Source: Actinomadura sp. J1-007 (lineage in GTDB: Bacteria > Actinomycetota > Actinomycetes > Streptosporangiales > Streptosporangiaceae). Taken from it: 64,000 bases of DNA. The notes under the pieces are model-generated. The model searched no databases and was not told the DNA's origin. It saw only the letters and a program-made list of their open reading frames with translations. The stretch spans positions 1,984,001 to 2,048,000 of the forward strand of contig NZ_WING01000001.1 of the NCBI RefSeq assembly GCF_009793335.1, in the 5' to 3' direction. Positions 33,128 to 40,896 of the stretch are shown here, in pieces. A program made the translations under genes and the position numbers. Positions within the stretch are counted from its first letter, which is position 1, and every line of letters starts with the position of its first letter.

Positions 33128-33907
33128 ATGGCGCACCAGGACGCCGCGTCCCCTCCGGCGGCCGTGTCCGCAGCCGCTCCCATCCGCATCAGCGGCGTGG
33201 CGAAGACGTTCCCCAACGGCACCGAGGCCCTCACCCCCGTCGACCTGCGGATCGGCGAGGGCGAGTTCGTGACCCTGCTCGGCCCCTCGGGCTGCGGCAA
33301 GTCGACCCTCCTGCGCATCATCGCCGGGCTCACCGAGCCGAGCGCGGGCACCGTCGAGATCGCCGACGAGCAGAGCCGCGCGTTCGTGTTCCAGGACCCC
33401 ACCCTCCTGCCCTGGCGGACGGTGGACCGCAACGCCCAGCTCCTCCTCGAACTGGAGGGGGTCGCCAAGCCGGAGCGCCGCGAGCGCGCCGCGGCGGCCC
33501 TCGACAAGGTCGGGCTCAAGGGCTTCGAGAAGTCGTACCCGCGCAACCTGTCGGGCGGGATGCGGATGCGGCTGTCCCTCGCCCGCGCGCTCGCGCTGCG
33601 GCCGAAGTTCTTCCTGATGGACGAGCCGTTCTCGGCGCTGGACGAGATCACCCGCGAGACGCTCCAGGACGAGCTGCTGCGGATCTGGGCCGAGGAGGGC
33701 TTCACCTCGGTCTTCGTCACCCACAACCTGTACGAGGCGGTCTACCTGTCGCACCGCGTCGTCGTCATGTCGCCCCGTCCCGGACGGGTCGAGCGGATCT
33801 TCGACATCCCGTTCGCCTACCCGCGCTCCCCCGACCTGCGCGCCACGCCGGAGTTCACCGCGCTCGGCGCCGAGATCGCCGGCTGCCTGAGGGAGATCGC
33901 CCAATGA
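33128..33907 (+). CDS. ABC transporter ATP-binding protein (NitT/TauT type)
   Basis: Protein of 259 aa with complete nucleotide-binding motifs: GPSGCGKST (Walker A), FQDPTLLPW (Q loop), [16 protein letters not shown] (signature), [14 protein letters not shown] (Walker B) and [11 protein letters not shown] (H loop). It energises uptake by the permease encoded next, with which it overlaps by four bases (ATGA). It resembles SsuB/TauB and ThiZ-type subunits. Confidence 0.92.
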   Translation: MAHQDAASPPAAVSAAAPIRISGVAKTFPNGTEALTPVDLRIGEGEFVTLLGPSGCGKSTLLRIIAGLTEPSAGTVEIADEQSRAFVFQDPTLLPWRTVDRNAQLLLELEGVAKPERRERAAAALDKVGLKGFEKSYPRNLSGGMRMRLSLARALALRPKFFLMDEPFSALDEITRETLQDELLRIWAEEGFTSVFVTHNLYEAVYLSHRVVVMSPRPGRVERIFDIPFAYPRSPDLRATPEFTALGAEIAGCLREIAQ

Positions 33908-34689
33908 GGATCGTCCGCAACGTCGTCCCGCCCCTCGCGGTGTTCGTGCTGGTCGTCGGCGCGTGGTGGCTGATGGCCGCGACCGTGTACGGCTCGTCCA
34001 ACTACCTGCTGCCGCGGCCGAACGCCGTGCTGTCGGCGGCGTTCGACAACGCCGGGACGCTCTGGTCGGGCCTGCGCATCACGTTCGTCGAGGCCGCGTC
34101 CGGCTTCGTCCTGGCGATCGCGGTCGGGATGCTGGGCGCGATCGTGATGAGCCTGGCCAAGCCGCTGGAGCGCAGCTTCTACCCGTACGCCGTGCTGCTC
34201 CAGACGGTGCCGATCGTGGCGGTCGCCCCGGTCATCGTGCTCTGGTTCGGCTACAACCAGACCTCCGTCATCGTGATCGCGTTCATGATCTCGGTGTTCC
34301 CGATCCTCAACAACACGCTGCTCGGCCTGCTGTCGGCCGACCGCAACCACCTGGACCTGTTCCGGATGCACAAGGCGTCGCGGGCCACGCAGTTCCGCAA
34401 GCTGCGGCTGCCGGGCGCGCTGCCGAACGTCTTCGCCGGCCTGCGCGTGTCCGCCGGGCTCGCGGTGATCGGCGCGATCGTCGGCGAGTTCATCATCGGC
34501 TCCGGCGGTCAGGAGGGCGGCCTCGGCGTCAAGGTCATCTTCGCGCAGTCCCGCCTCGCGACGGCGCTGCTGTTCGCCGAGGTCCTCGCCGCGACGCTGC
34601 TCGGCTTCGCGTTCTTCCTCGTCGTCTCCGTCCTCGGCAACCGGCTGCTGCGCTCCTGGCACGAATCGGCGATGCGGAGCGACAGCTGA
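33904..34689 (+). CDS. ABC transporter permease (NitT/TauT type)
   Basis: Protein of 261 aa with about six membrane spans. The BPD_transp_1 EAA loop is visible as FRMHKASRATQFRKLRLPGALPNVFAGLRVSAGLAVIGAIVGEF. Its start overlaps the ATPase stop and its stop overlaps the second binding-protein start, so the genes form one translational unit. A single permease gene implies a homodimeric channel served by two binding proteins. Confidence 0.92.
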   Translation: MRIVRNVVPPLAVFVLVVGAWWLMAATVYGSSNYLLPRPNAVLSAAFDNAGTLWSGLRITFVEAASGFVLAIAVGMLGAIVMSLAKPLERSFYPYAVLLQTVPIVAVAPVIVLWFGYNQTSVIVIAFMISVFPILNNTLLGLLSADRNHLDLFRMHKASRATQFRKLRLPGALPNVFAGLRVSAGLAVIGAIVGEFIIGSGGQEGGLGVKVIFAQSRLATALLFAEVLAATLLGFAFFLVVSVLGNRLLRSWHESAMRSDS

Positions 34690-35645
34690 TGAAGGGCACC
34701 ACCATGAAGCGCACAGGCATCGCCGCCGTCCTCCTCCTCGCGGCGACCGGCTGCGCCGGCCAGGCCGCGGGCGCGGGCGCGAAGAGCCCGACCATCCTCA
34801 CCAACTGGTTCGCCCAGGCCGAGCAGGGCGGCTACTGGCAGGCCGGGGCGAGGCAGTACGCCAAGGGCATCACGCTCAACGTCAAGCAGGGCGGCCCCGG
34901 CATCCAGACGATCCCGCAGGTCACCGCCGGAAAGGCCACCTTCGGCGTCGGCAACGCCGACGAACTGCTCGTCGCCCGCAAGAACGGCCTGCCGATCGTC
35001 GCCGTCGCGGCGGGCCTGGACACCAACCTCCAGTGCATGCTGTTCCACCGGTCCTCGGGCATCAAGACGTTCAAGGACCTGAACGGCCACATGGTCGCCC
35101 GCGTCCCGAGCCCGTACTGGGACTACCTGAAGAAGCACTACGGCCTCTCCTCGGTCAAGGAGATCAACAACACCGGCTCGCTGGCCGACTTCAAGCGCCA
35201 GCCCGGCTTCGTCCAGCAGTGCTTCGAGTCGTCCGAGCCGTACACCGCGGGCAAGGAGGGCATCAAGGACTTCGGGACGCTCAGCGTCGCCAAGGACGGC
35301 GGCTACAACCCGTACGGCAACCTGCTCTTCACGACCGAGCAGGTCGTCAAGCAGAACCCCGACATGGTCCGCAAGGTCGTCGCGGCCGTCGTGCGCGGCT
35401 GGAAGGACTTCGCCGCCGACCCGTCCACCGCGAAGGCGTTCATCCTGAAGACCAACCCCGACGTCGATCCCGGCGCATACGACTTCGGCGCGAGGACCAT
35501 AGCCAAGGGCGGCTACCTGGGCCCGAACCCCGGCTCCATGACCGACGCCCGCTGGAAGACCCTCGCCGCCCAGCTCACCGCGATCGGCGAACTCAAGCCC
35601 GGCTTCGACTACAAGAAAGCCTTCACCACCAAGTACCTCCCATGA
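34689..35645 (+). CDS. ABC transporter substrate-binding lipoprotein 2 (paralogue of binding protein 1)
   Basis: Protein of 318 aa with a short signal and lipobox (LAATGC). It is clearly related to the protein at 31983-33041: TNWFAQAEQGGYWQAG, GGPGIQTIPQVTAGKATFGVGNADELLVARKNGLPIVAV, NNTGSLADFKRQPGFVQQCFESSEPY. The start is either ATG 34689, overlapping the permease stop (TGATG), or ATG 34704, with GAAGGG before it. Two binding proteins on one importer suggest two related ligands. A strong hairpin follows at 35781-35823. Confidence 0.88.
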   Translation: MKGTTMKRTGIAAVLLLAATGCAGQAAGAGAKSPTILTNWFAQAEQGGYWQAGARQYAKGITLNVKQGGPGIQTIPQVTAGKATFGVGNADELLVARKNGLPIVAVAAGLDTNLQCMLFHRSSGIKTFKDLNGHMVARVPSPYWDYLKKHYGLSSVKEINNTGSLADFKRQPGFVQQCFESSEPYTAGKEGIKDFGTLSVAKDGGYNPYGNLLFTTEQVVKQNPDMVRKVVAAVVRGWKDFAADPSTAKAFILKTNPDVDPGAYDFGARTIAKGGYLGPNPGSMTDARWKTLAAQLTAIGELKPGFDYKKAFTTKYLP

Positions 35646-35780
35646 CCGTCCTCGTCGAGGCCGACCCCGGCTCGACCGCGGTAGCGGCCCGGCGGCCGCC
35701 CTCAGGCCGCCGGACAGCGATGGCCGTGGGGTGGCCGCACGGAACCGCCTACGGGCGAGGCTGATCCCCTACCGGATACT

Positions 35781-35823
35781 GAACGCCCCCGGTTTCTCGC
35801 GCGAACGGAGACCGGGGGCGTTC
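35781..35823. terminator. bidirectional hairpin between ABC operon and graspetide cluster
   Basis: GAACGCCCCCGGT...ACCGGGGGCGTTC forms a stem of about 16 bp with a 9-base loop; the left arm has two extra bases. It sits between convergent units, 135 bases after the binding-protein stop and 8 bases before the methyltransferase stop. Confidence 0.7.
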
Positions 35824-35830
35824 CAGCGTC

Positions 35831-37033
35831 CTAGACGGTCAGATCCCACGAGAGCGAACCGTCACCGGCGTCGAGCCAGACCGTCTGAGCGTGGCCGTCG
35901 GTGCGAATCCGGAAGCGCTCTTGCGGGGGGCTGCCCGCCTCACGCCATCGGACGACCGCCGCCTCAAGCTTGTCCCAGAGGCGGACCGGCCCGCTCTGGC
36001 GGACGGCCCATCCGCCGTCCGGCTCTGGCGTGAGGGAGGCGGCGGACTCGGTCGCGGTGTCGAGGTAGTAGGTGGTCCACGGTCCGCCGTCGATGCGGAT
36101 CACCTGTTCCTGGGTGGTGGGCAAGGCGAGTTGCGCGACGAACACGCCGGTCCAGTCCTTGCGGATGCCGGGCCCGACGACCGCCGGTCGAGGTCCGACC
36201 TCGGCGAGCGCACCGAACACCGCGTTCCACTGGTCGTCCCCGATTGTCGGCGGCGCCTGCGAACGAGCGATCATGAACGAGATCGTCCCGGGCAGGAACC
36301 GTCCCTCGGCGACCCCGTCATCGCCCATCTCCAACACCGCGAGCCCGTACCCGCGAAGCCATCCGGTCACCGTGACCAGGATGCGTCCCCCAGCGCGGAC
36401 CTGGTCGAGCCATGGGCGGGGGACGCGCCGCACAGCGCACGTCGCGATCACACGGTCGTACGGAGCACGCTCGGGAACGCCGTCGAGCCCGTCACCGACC
36501 ACCAGACCCGGGGCGAAACCCGCGCGCCGCAACGCTGCGGCGGCGCCCGCCGCGACGGCGGGATCGACCTCGATCGAAGTGACCCGGTCATCACCGAGCC
36601 GGTCGCACATCAACGCCGACGAATACCCCGAGCCGGTGCCGACCTCCAGAACGCTCATGCCATCGGCGACATCAAGGTCTTCCAGCATCCGCACGACCAG
36701 GCCGGGAAGCGTCGATGACGACGTCGGGTCGCCGCCGACCGGCTCCGTCACATCATGTGGGGTGATGTGGCGGTCGAGCTGGGTCACCAGGGTCTCGTCC
36801 CGGTAAGCGAGGTCGAGCCACTGTTCCGGATCGCGGCCGCTGCTGATCGGCGCCCACAGAGTGCCCCGGTCAGAGGTCTCGGTCCGCCGGAAGAACTCGG
36901 GCACGAACAGGTGCCGCGGCACGCGTTCGACCGAGCGCCGCCATTGCGGCGAGTGCAGATCGCCGGACCGTTCGAGCGCGTCGGCCAGCGCACGCCGCAG
37001 CGAGGCGGCTCGTGCGTCGTTGCCGTCGGTCAC
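35831..37033 (-). CDS. PIMT-like O-methyltransferase of the graspetide cluster
   Basis: Protein of 400 aa related to protein-L-isoaspartate O-methyltransferase, with a long extra C-terminal domain. Conserved parts are RHLFVPEFF, PTSSSTLPGLVVRMLEDL, SVLEVGTGSGYSSALM (SAM site), VTSIEVDP and PYDRVIATCAVRRVP. In graspetide clusters such as that of fuscimiditide, this enzyme methylates an Asp side chain of the ester-crosslinked peptide, which then closes to an aspartimide. The GTG start overlaps the ATP-grasp stop (GTGA). The C-terminal domain (DGGPWTTYYLDTATESAASLTP onward) may bind the modified precursor. Confidence 0.85.
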   Translation of the reverse strand: MTDGNDARAASLRRALADALERSGDLHSPQWRRSVERVPRHLFVPEFFRRTETSDRGTLWAPISSGRDPEQWLDLAYRDETLVTQLDRHITPHDVTEPVGGDPTSSSTLPGLVVRMLEDLDVADGMSVLEVGTGSGYSSALMCDRLGDDRVTSIEVDPAVAAGAAAALRRAGFAPGLVVGDGLDGVPERAPYDRVIATCAVRRVPRPWLDQVRAGGRILVTVTGWLRGYGLAVLEMGDDGVAEGRFLPGTISFMIARSQAPPTIGDDQWNAVFGALAEVGPRPAVVGPGIRKDWTGVFVAQLALPTTQEQVIRIDGGPWTTYYLDTATESAASLTPEPDGGWAVRQSGPVRLWDKLEAAVVRWREAGSPPQERFRIRTDGHAQTVWLDAGDGSLSWDLTV

Positions 37034-37983
37034 GCGCGCCCCCGTTCGAGGAGATCGACAAGCGCGGCGGTCATGGGCAGGTGGGTCTCGTCCTCCAGCC
37101 ACGCCCATTGCCCGTTGGGGTTGCACTCCAGAAACACCGCGGTGCCGTCGGGTCGTAACGCGAAGTCGAAGCATCCGAAGACCAGGTCGAACCGTCTGAG
37201 GTAGGCGGCGATCAGGTCGGCCAGGCCGGGCGGCGTGTCGGTGGCAGTGTAGGTGAGCACTTCGTAGTCGTACCTCCAGTCCAGCAGGTCACCGGAGTCG
37301 ATGCGCACGCAGAACACTCGGTCGCCGACCGCCGTCACCCGGAGGTGGCCGACGGCCGGCACTCGTGTCTGGAACAGGTGCGCTGTCGTGGCGATCGACT
37401 CGTCGAGCTCCGCTGGGTCCACCTCGGCCACCCACACGGTTTGCGCCCGTCCGTCGCGACGGTAGGGGCACGCGCGCAGGGGCTTGTAGATGATCGGCCC
37501 GTGCTCGGCGGCGAACATCCGAGCACGGTCGGGCTCGTTGGTGACGAGCGTCTTCGGGACGACGAACCCCAACCCGGCCGCGACGGCGAGTTGCGCGGGT
37601 TTGAACTCGGCGTCGGCCATGGCGTGCGGATGGTTGACGTACAGACACCCGGGAAGCGACGCCAGCACGCCGCCGAGCCCGAAGCGGGCTTGCAACGTGG
37701 CGAAACGGGATTCCTGGCCGTCGAGGCCGGGAAAGGTGAAGCCGCGCGGACGCCGGTAGTACAGCGACCGTACGGCGCTGAGGTCGACATGGTGTGTCGC
37801 GGTCGTCAGGCTGCCGCGCAGCCCGTCGCCGTCGAATGTCGCCGAGAAGGCGAGGGAGTGCGGAAACTCAGAGGGGTCGAACCGCACGACGGGCACGCCG
37901 CGCCGGTTGAGTCCGGCGACGACGATGTCAGCCGTCACATCTTCCGGTTGCGTGACCACCAGCACGGGAGGTGATTCGGTCAT
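37030..37983 (-). CDS. tgmB: ATP-grasp ribosomal peptide maturase (graspetide ligase)
   Basis: Protein of 317 aa of the ATP-grasp peptide-maturase family (TgmB/MvdD-like). It has VLVVTQPEDVTADIVVAGLNRRGVPVVRFDPSEFP at the N-terminus; SLYYRRPRGF; VPKTLVTNEPDRARMF; GPIIYKPLRA (ATP-binding Lys); and the metal site FGCFDFALRPDGTAVFLECNPNGQW. It activates Asp/Glu side chains of the precursor by phosphorylation, so that Thr/Ser/Lys attack to form ester or amide crosslinks. Its ATG 37983 overlaps the precursor stop (TGATG). Confidence 0.92.
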   Translation of the reverse strand: MTESPPVLVVTQPEDVTADIVVAGLNRRGVPVVRFDPSEFPHSLAFSATFDGDGLRGSLTTATHHVDLSAVRSLYYRRPRGFTFPGLDGQESRFATLQARFGLGGVLASLPGCLYVNHPHAMADAEFKPAQLAVAAGLGFVVPKTLVTNEPDRARMFAAEHGPIIYKPLRACPYRRDGRAQTVWVAEVDPAELDESIATTAHLFQTRVPAVGHLRVTAVGDRVFCVRIDSGDLLDWRYDYEVLTYTATDTPPGLADLIAAYLRRFDLVFGCFDFALRPDGTAVFLECNPNGQWAWLEDETHLPMTAALVDLLERGRA

Positions 37984-38282
37984 CAATCCTGATCACTGTC
38001 CTGTGAGTGGTCGGTGTCCTCTCCGGCGTCCTTCCCGTCTCCCCTGTTGGTGCTGGTGGGCTTCTCGGTGCCGGTGTTGGATCGCTTGTGCTTGGCATCG
38101 ATCAGCTCACCGTCGCCAGCGGCCCCCACCTGTGAGATGGGGTCGATCCGTGTCGCGACGGGGCCGACGACGCCCGTGTTCTTGTAGGGCGCCATGCGGC
38201 GCAGGCCCCACGGTCGCACCACATTGGGACATGGCGTCTCAGGAGCAGGGGACATGGGGATGCGGTCGGCGTTCTTGAACAT
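37983..38282 (-). CDS. tgmA: graspetide precursor peptide
   Basis: Protein of 99 aa matching the 'putative ATP-grasp-modified RiPP' precursor family. The leader carries RPWGLRRMAPY (residues 23-33), the conserved maturase recognition motif. The C-terminal third, from about residue 68, is the core: Ser/Thr/Asn/Gly first (SNTGTEKPTSTNRG), then an Asp-Gly site followed by an acidic stretch rich in Asp and Glu. Thr/Ser/Lys donors precede the acidic acceptors, and D-G is the expected aspartimide position. GAGGAGAGG precedes the ATG. Precursor, ligase and methyltransferase overlap as one operon. Confidence 0.88.
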   Translation of the reverse strand: MFKNADRIPMSPAPETPCPNVVRPWGLRRMAPYKNTGVVGPVATRIDPISQVGAAGDGELIDAKHKRSNTGTEKPTSTNRGDGKDAGEDTDHSQDSDQD

Positions 38283-38384
38283 CGCTGCCTCTCCTCTGTA
38301 CGTAGCGTGCCCATCACCTGTTGTCATCTGAGCCCGAGAGCGAAGCTCCAACAAGGGGGCATCTCCGGGGCGGAGGGCCTCTCC

Positions 38385-38789
38385 TCACTCGCTGGTTTCC
38401 GCGCGGAGGCGGGCCCATACGACCTTGCCGCCTTCGGCGAGGGGGCGGGTGCCCCACGCGGCCACGAGCTGCGACATGAGCAGCAGGCCGCGGCCGTTCT
38501 CCCGCTCGAAGTCCTCGGCCCCGATGACCGGCATCTCGTCGGAACGGTCCCAGACCTCGATGACCGGCGCGGCGGCCCCGGTCAGGATGCGCACGACGGC
38601 CATTTCGGTGGCGGTGTGCCGGTGGACGTTGGTGACCAGCTCGTCGATCACGAGCCGGGCGATGTGGTCATCCCCGAGGCCGCGTTCCCGGAAGACCCCG
38701 GCGGCGAACGCCCGCGCCGCCGCGGGAGCGCGCTCGCTGGATTCGATCACGAAAGTGCTCACGCCCGCCGTTTCCGCTGTATCGATCAT
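38385..38789 (-). CDS. HATPase_c anti-sigma-like ATP-binding protein
   Basis: Protein of 134 aa of the RsbW-like HATPase_c_2 family, with RLVIDELVTNVHRHT (N box), VIEVWDRSDEMP (G1-like) and ENGRGLLLMSQLVAAWG (G2). Such proteins in actinobacteria sit with DUF5753 and DUF397 genes, as here, where it diverges from the regulator at 38952. A serine-kinase or anti-sigma role is inferred from the family. ATG 38789 follows AGAGGCG; an upstream in-frame extension is unlikely. Confidence 0.82.
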   Translation of the reverse strand: MIDTAETAGVSTFVIESSERAPAAARAFAAGVFRERGLGDDHIARLVIDELVTNVHRHTATEMAVVRILTGAAAPVIEVWDRSDEMPVIGAEDFERENGRGLLLMSQLVAAWGTRPLAEGGKVVWARLRAETSE

Positions 38790-38951
38790 GTCGCGCACGC
38801 CTCTGGATCGTCCGAGACAGCTTGATCCCGGAATGGATTTTGCGGTACGCCCACCATCAACACACAAAGGAACATAGGTTTATGGGCAAGCGAGAAAGCT
38901 CCAACAATTCGCTCACTTTTACTGGCAGCCGACAAATACGGAGGTTCCCCC

Positions 38952-39746
38952 ATGGCCGCCGACAAGAGGGTCGCCCCCGCCCTGCTCAGCTTCGGCGCCG
39001 AACTGCGGCGCCTGCGCATGGAAGCGGGCCTCAACCAGCACGAACTCGGCGAGCTGACCGCGGTGTCGCGCAGCTACATCGGCCAGGTTGAGGGCGGCCA
39101 CACCCGCTGCCGCCGCGACTTCACCGTGCGCCTCGACAAGGCCCTGCACTCCGGGACCACGCTCCAGGAGGCGTGGGACGAGCTGCTCGACGCGATCAAG
39201 ACGGCCAAGTACCCCCGGTACTTCATCCACTTTCCCAAGGTCGAGGCCACGGCGATCATGCTGCGCGCCTACGAGGAGCGGATCGTCTACGGGCTGTTCC
39301 AGACCGAGGCGTACGCGCGGGCGATGCTGGCCGAGGAGGACGACGTCAAGGCGCGGCTGGAACGGCAGAAGATCCTGCACCGCGAGCGGCCGCCCATGGT
39401 CACGGTCGTCATGGACGAGACCGTCCTCTACCGCGAGGTCGGCGGCCCCGAGGTGATGAGGGAGCAGCTCGAATACCTCCTGGAACTCTCCACCCGGGAA
39501 AAGATCATCATCCAGATCCTTCCCATCATCTACATCCCAGACCTCTGGGGCACGTTCAACATCGCGACCCAACCCGATCAGCAACAAGTGGCCTACATCG
39601 CCAAGGCGTACGGAGGCGAGACGACGGCGGAGGACAACAACGTCGCCCTCGTAAGCGACACTTTCGTTACACTCCAGTCAGAAGCGCTCAATGTGAGAGA
39701 TAGTCGGGCCCTCATCCGAAAGGTGATTGACGAGAGATGGACCTGA
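38952..39746 (+). CDS. XRE-family regulator with DUF5753 domain
   Basis: Protein of 264 aa. The HTH is FGAELRRLRMEAGLNQHELGELTAVSRSYIGQVEGGHTR (residues 15-55), followed by DUF5753 (RAYEERIVYGLFQTEAYARAMLAEED, GGPEVMREQLEYLLELS, IIIQILPII). GGAGG lies 8 bases before the ATG. It overlaps the first of two DUF397 genes by 10 bases; such regulator/DUF397 pairs control development and antibiotic production in Streptomyces (WblJ/BldB-neighbour types). The codons AAA, ATA and TTT are commoner here than in neighbouring genes. Confidence 0.87.
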   Translation: MAADKRVAPALLSFGAELRRLRMEAGLNQHELGELTAVSRSYIGQVEGGHTRCRRDFTVRLDKALHSGTTLQEAWDELLDAIKTAKYPRYFIHFPKVEATAIMLRAYEERIVYGLFQTEAYARAMLAEEDDVKARLERQKILHRERPPMVTVVMDETVLYREVGGPEVMREQLEYLLELSTREKIIIQILPIIYIPDLWGTFNIATQPDQQQVAYIAKAYGGETTAEDNNVALVSDTFVTLQSEALNVRDSRALIRKVIDERWT

Positions 39747-39925
39747 GCACGATGGTGTGGCGCAAAGCATCACGCAGCAACAACTCAGGCGACGCCTGCG
39801 TCGAGTTGGCGTCCGTGCCCGACACGGTCGCCATCCGCGACAGCAAGGACCCCAACGGGCCCGCCATCCTCCTCCCCCGCAACGACTTCGGACGACTCGT
39901 CCACACCATCAAACGGGACATCTGA
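39737..39925 (+). CDS. DUF397 protein 1
   Basis: Protein of 62 aa with the DUF397 pattern: WRKASRSNNSGDACVELAS, VAIRDSKDPNGPAILLPRNDFGRLVHTIK. It overlaps the DUF5753 regulator's last codons, indicating coupled translation. These small proteins are thought to bind or modulate the neighbouring regulator. Confidence 0.87.
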   Translation: MDLSTMVWRKASRSNNSGDACVELASVPDTVAIRDSKDPNGPAILLPRNDFGRLVHTIKRDI

Positions 39926-39928
39926 GCC

Positions 39929-40132
39929 ATGGCGGCTCCGGAGGCTTCGGTGTGGCGCAAGGCATCACGCAGCAACAATTCGGGCGACAACTGCGTCGAG
40001 TTGGCGTCCATGCCCGCCGCTGTGGCCGTTCGGGACAGTAAGAATCCTGACGGGCCCCGGGTTCTCTTGCGGCGGGACGGCTTCGGACGGCTCGTTCGGG
40101 TCATCAAGGACGCCCGGGTCGGCGGGGCGTAG
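39929..40132 (+). CDS. DUF397 protein 2
   Basis: Protein of 67 aa, a close duplicate of the preceding gene: WRKASRSNNSGDNCVELAS, VAVRDSKNPDGPRVLLRRDGFGRLVRVIKD. It starts 3 bases after the previous stop. The 156-bp gap that follows holds a possible promoter for the exported protein at 40289 and no other gene. Confidence 0.87.
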   Translation: MAAPEASVWRKASRSNNSGDNCVELASMPAAVAVRDSKNPDGPRVLLRRDGFGRLVRVIKDARVGGA

Positions 40133-40288
40133 GCCGAGGCGTTCACAGCGATGAGCGGCCGCCCTGCCGGGGTCCGGTGGGGCGGCGCTCGGATCGGCCG
40201 GATGCGGACTCGCGCGGGTGCTGTACGGGCGGGGTGGCGCTGTTAGCGTGTCGATCTTGCATCCGGCTCCCTGCCCTGAGGAACGGCC

Positions 40289-40882
40289 ATGGCGCGATTT
40301 GAGAACGTTGTCCGCAAGCGCGTGTCGTGGAAGGTGGCGGCCGTCGTCGCCGGTAGCGGTGCTCTCGCGGTCGGCGCCGGGGCCGTCGGGGTCGCCGTGG
40401 CGAGCGGGCCGCACGAGAAGGCGGCCTCCCCCGCCGCCTTGGGCGCTCTCGTTCCGGCACCTCCGAAGGGACAGCCGCTCACCTACCAGCAGGCCGTGGA
40501 AGCCGGGGAGGCACCCTGCCGGGGCGGGGCCGTCCAGGCGGTCCTGGACAACGACTGCTACCGGCTGACGGGCGAGCCGGTCACACTCGGGCCGGCCGAC
40601 GATGCCAAGCTCACCACCGGTGAGGTGGGCGGGCTCGGACGCTTCCGGGTGGAGATCGACCTTCCGGACGCGGGGCTGGCCGCGTACCAGCGGCTCCGGG
40701 CGGACGTCGGCCGCGAGAAGGCGCCGCGGAACGTCCTCGGCATGAGCGTCGGCGGTCGGCTCCTGGTCGCCGGCCGGGTCGCCGCGAAGCCCGCCGATCC
40801 GGGCAAGGCCGTCCTCGTCGGGCCGTGCCTGACCGAGGAGCTCGGCCACCGGATCGTCCACTCCCTCACCGGGCACCGGTGA
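40289..40882 (+). CDS. exported protein with a possible SecD P1-head-like domain
   Basis: Protein of 197 aa with a basic N-terminus and one hydrophobic segment (WKVAAVVAGSGALAVGAGAVGVAVA), so it is exported or membrane-anchored. The outside part has paired Cys residues (APCRGG, NDCYRL). The stretch CYRLTGEPVTLGPADDAKL ... FRVEIDLPDAGLAAYQRL ... MSVGGRLLVAGRVAAKP resembles the SecDF P1 head subdomain seen in small actinobacterial proteins. That resemblance is by eye only. AGGAA precedes the ATG. The stop overlaps no functional part of the convergent gene. Confidence 0.6.
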   Translation: MARFENVVRKRVSWKVAAVVAGSGALAVGAGAVGVAVASGPHEKAASPAALGALVPAPPKGQPLTYQQAVEAGEAPCRGGAVQAVLDNDCYRLTGEPVTLGPADDAKLTTGEVGGLGRFRVEIDLPDAGLAAYQRLRADVGREKAPRNVLGMSVGGRLLVAGRVAAKPADPGKAVLVGPCLTEELGHRIVHSLTGHR

Positions 40883-40896
40883 GGGCGGGGTCGGGG

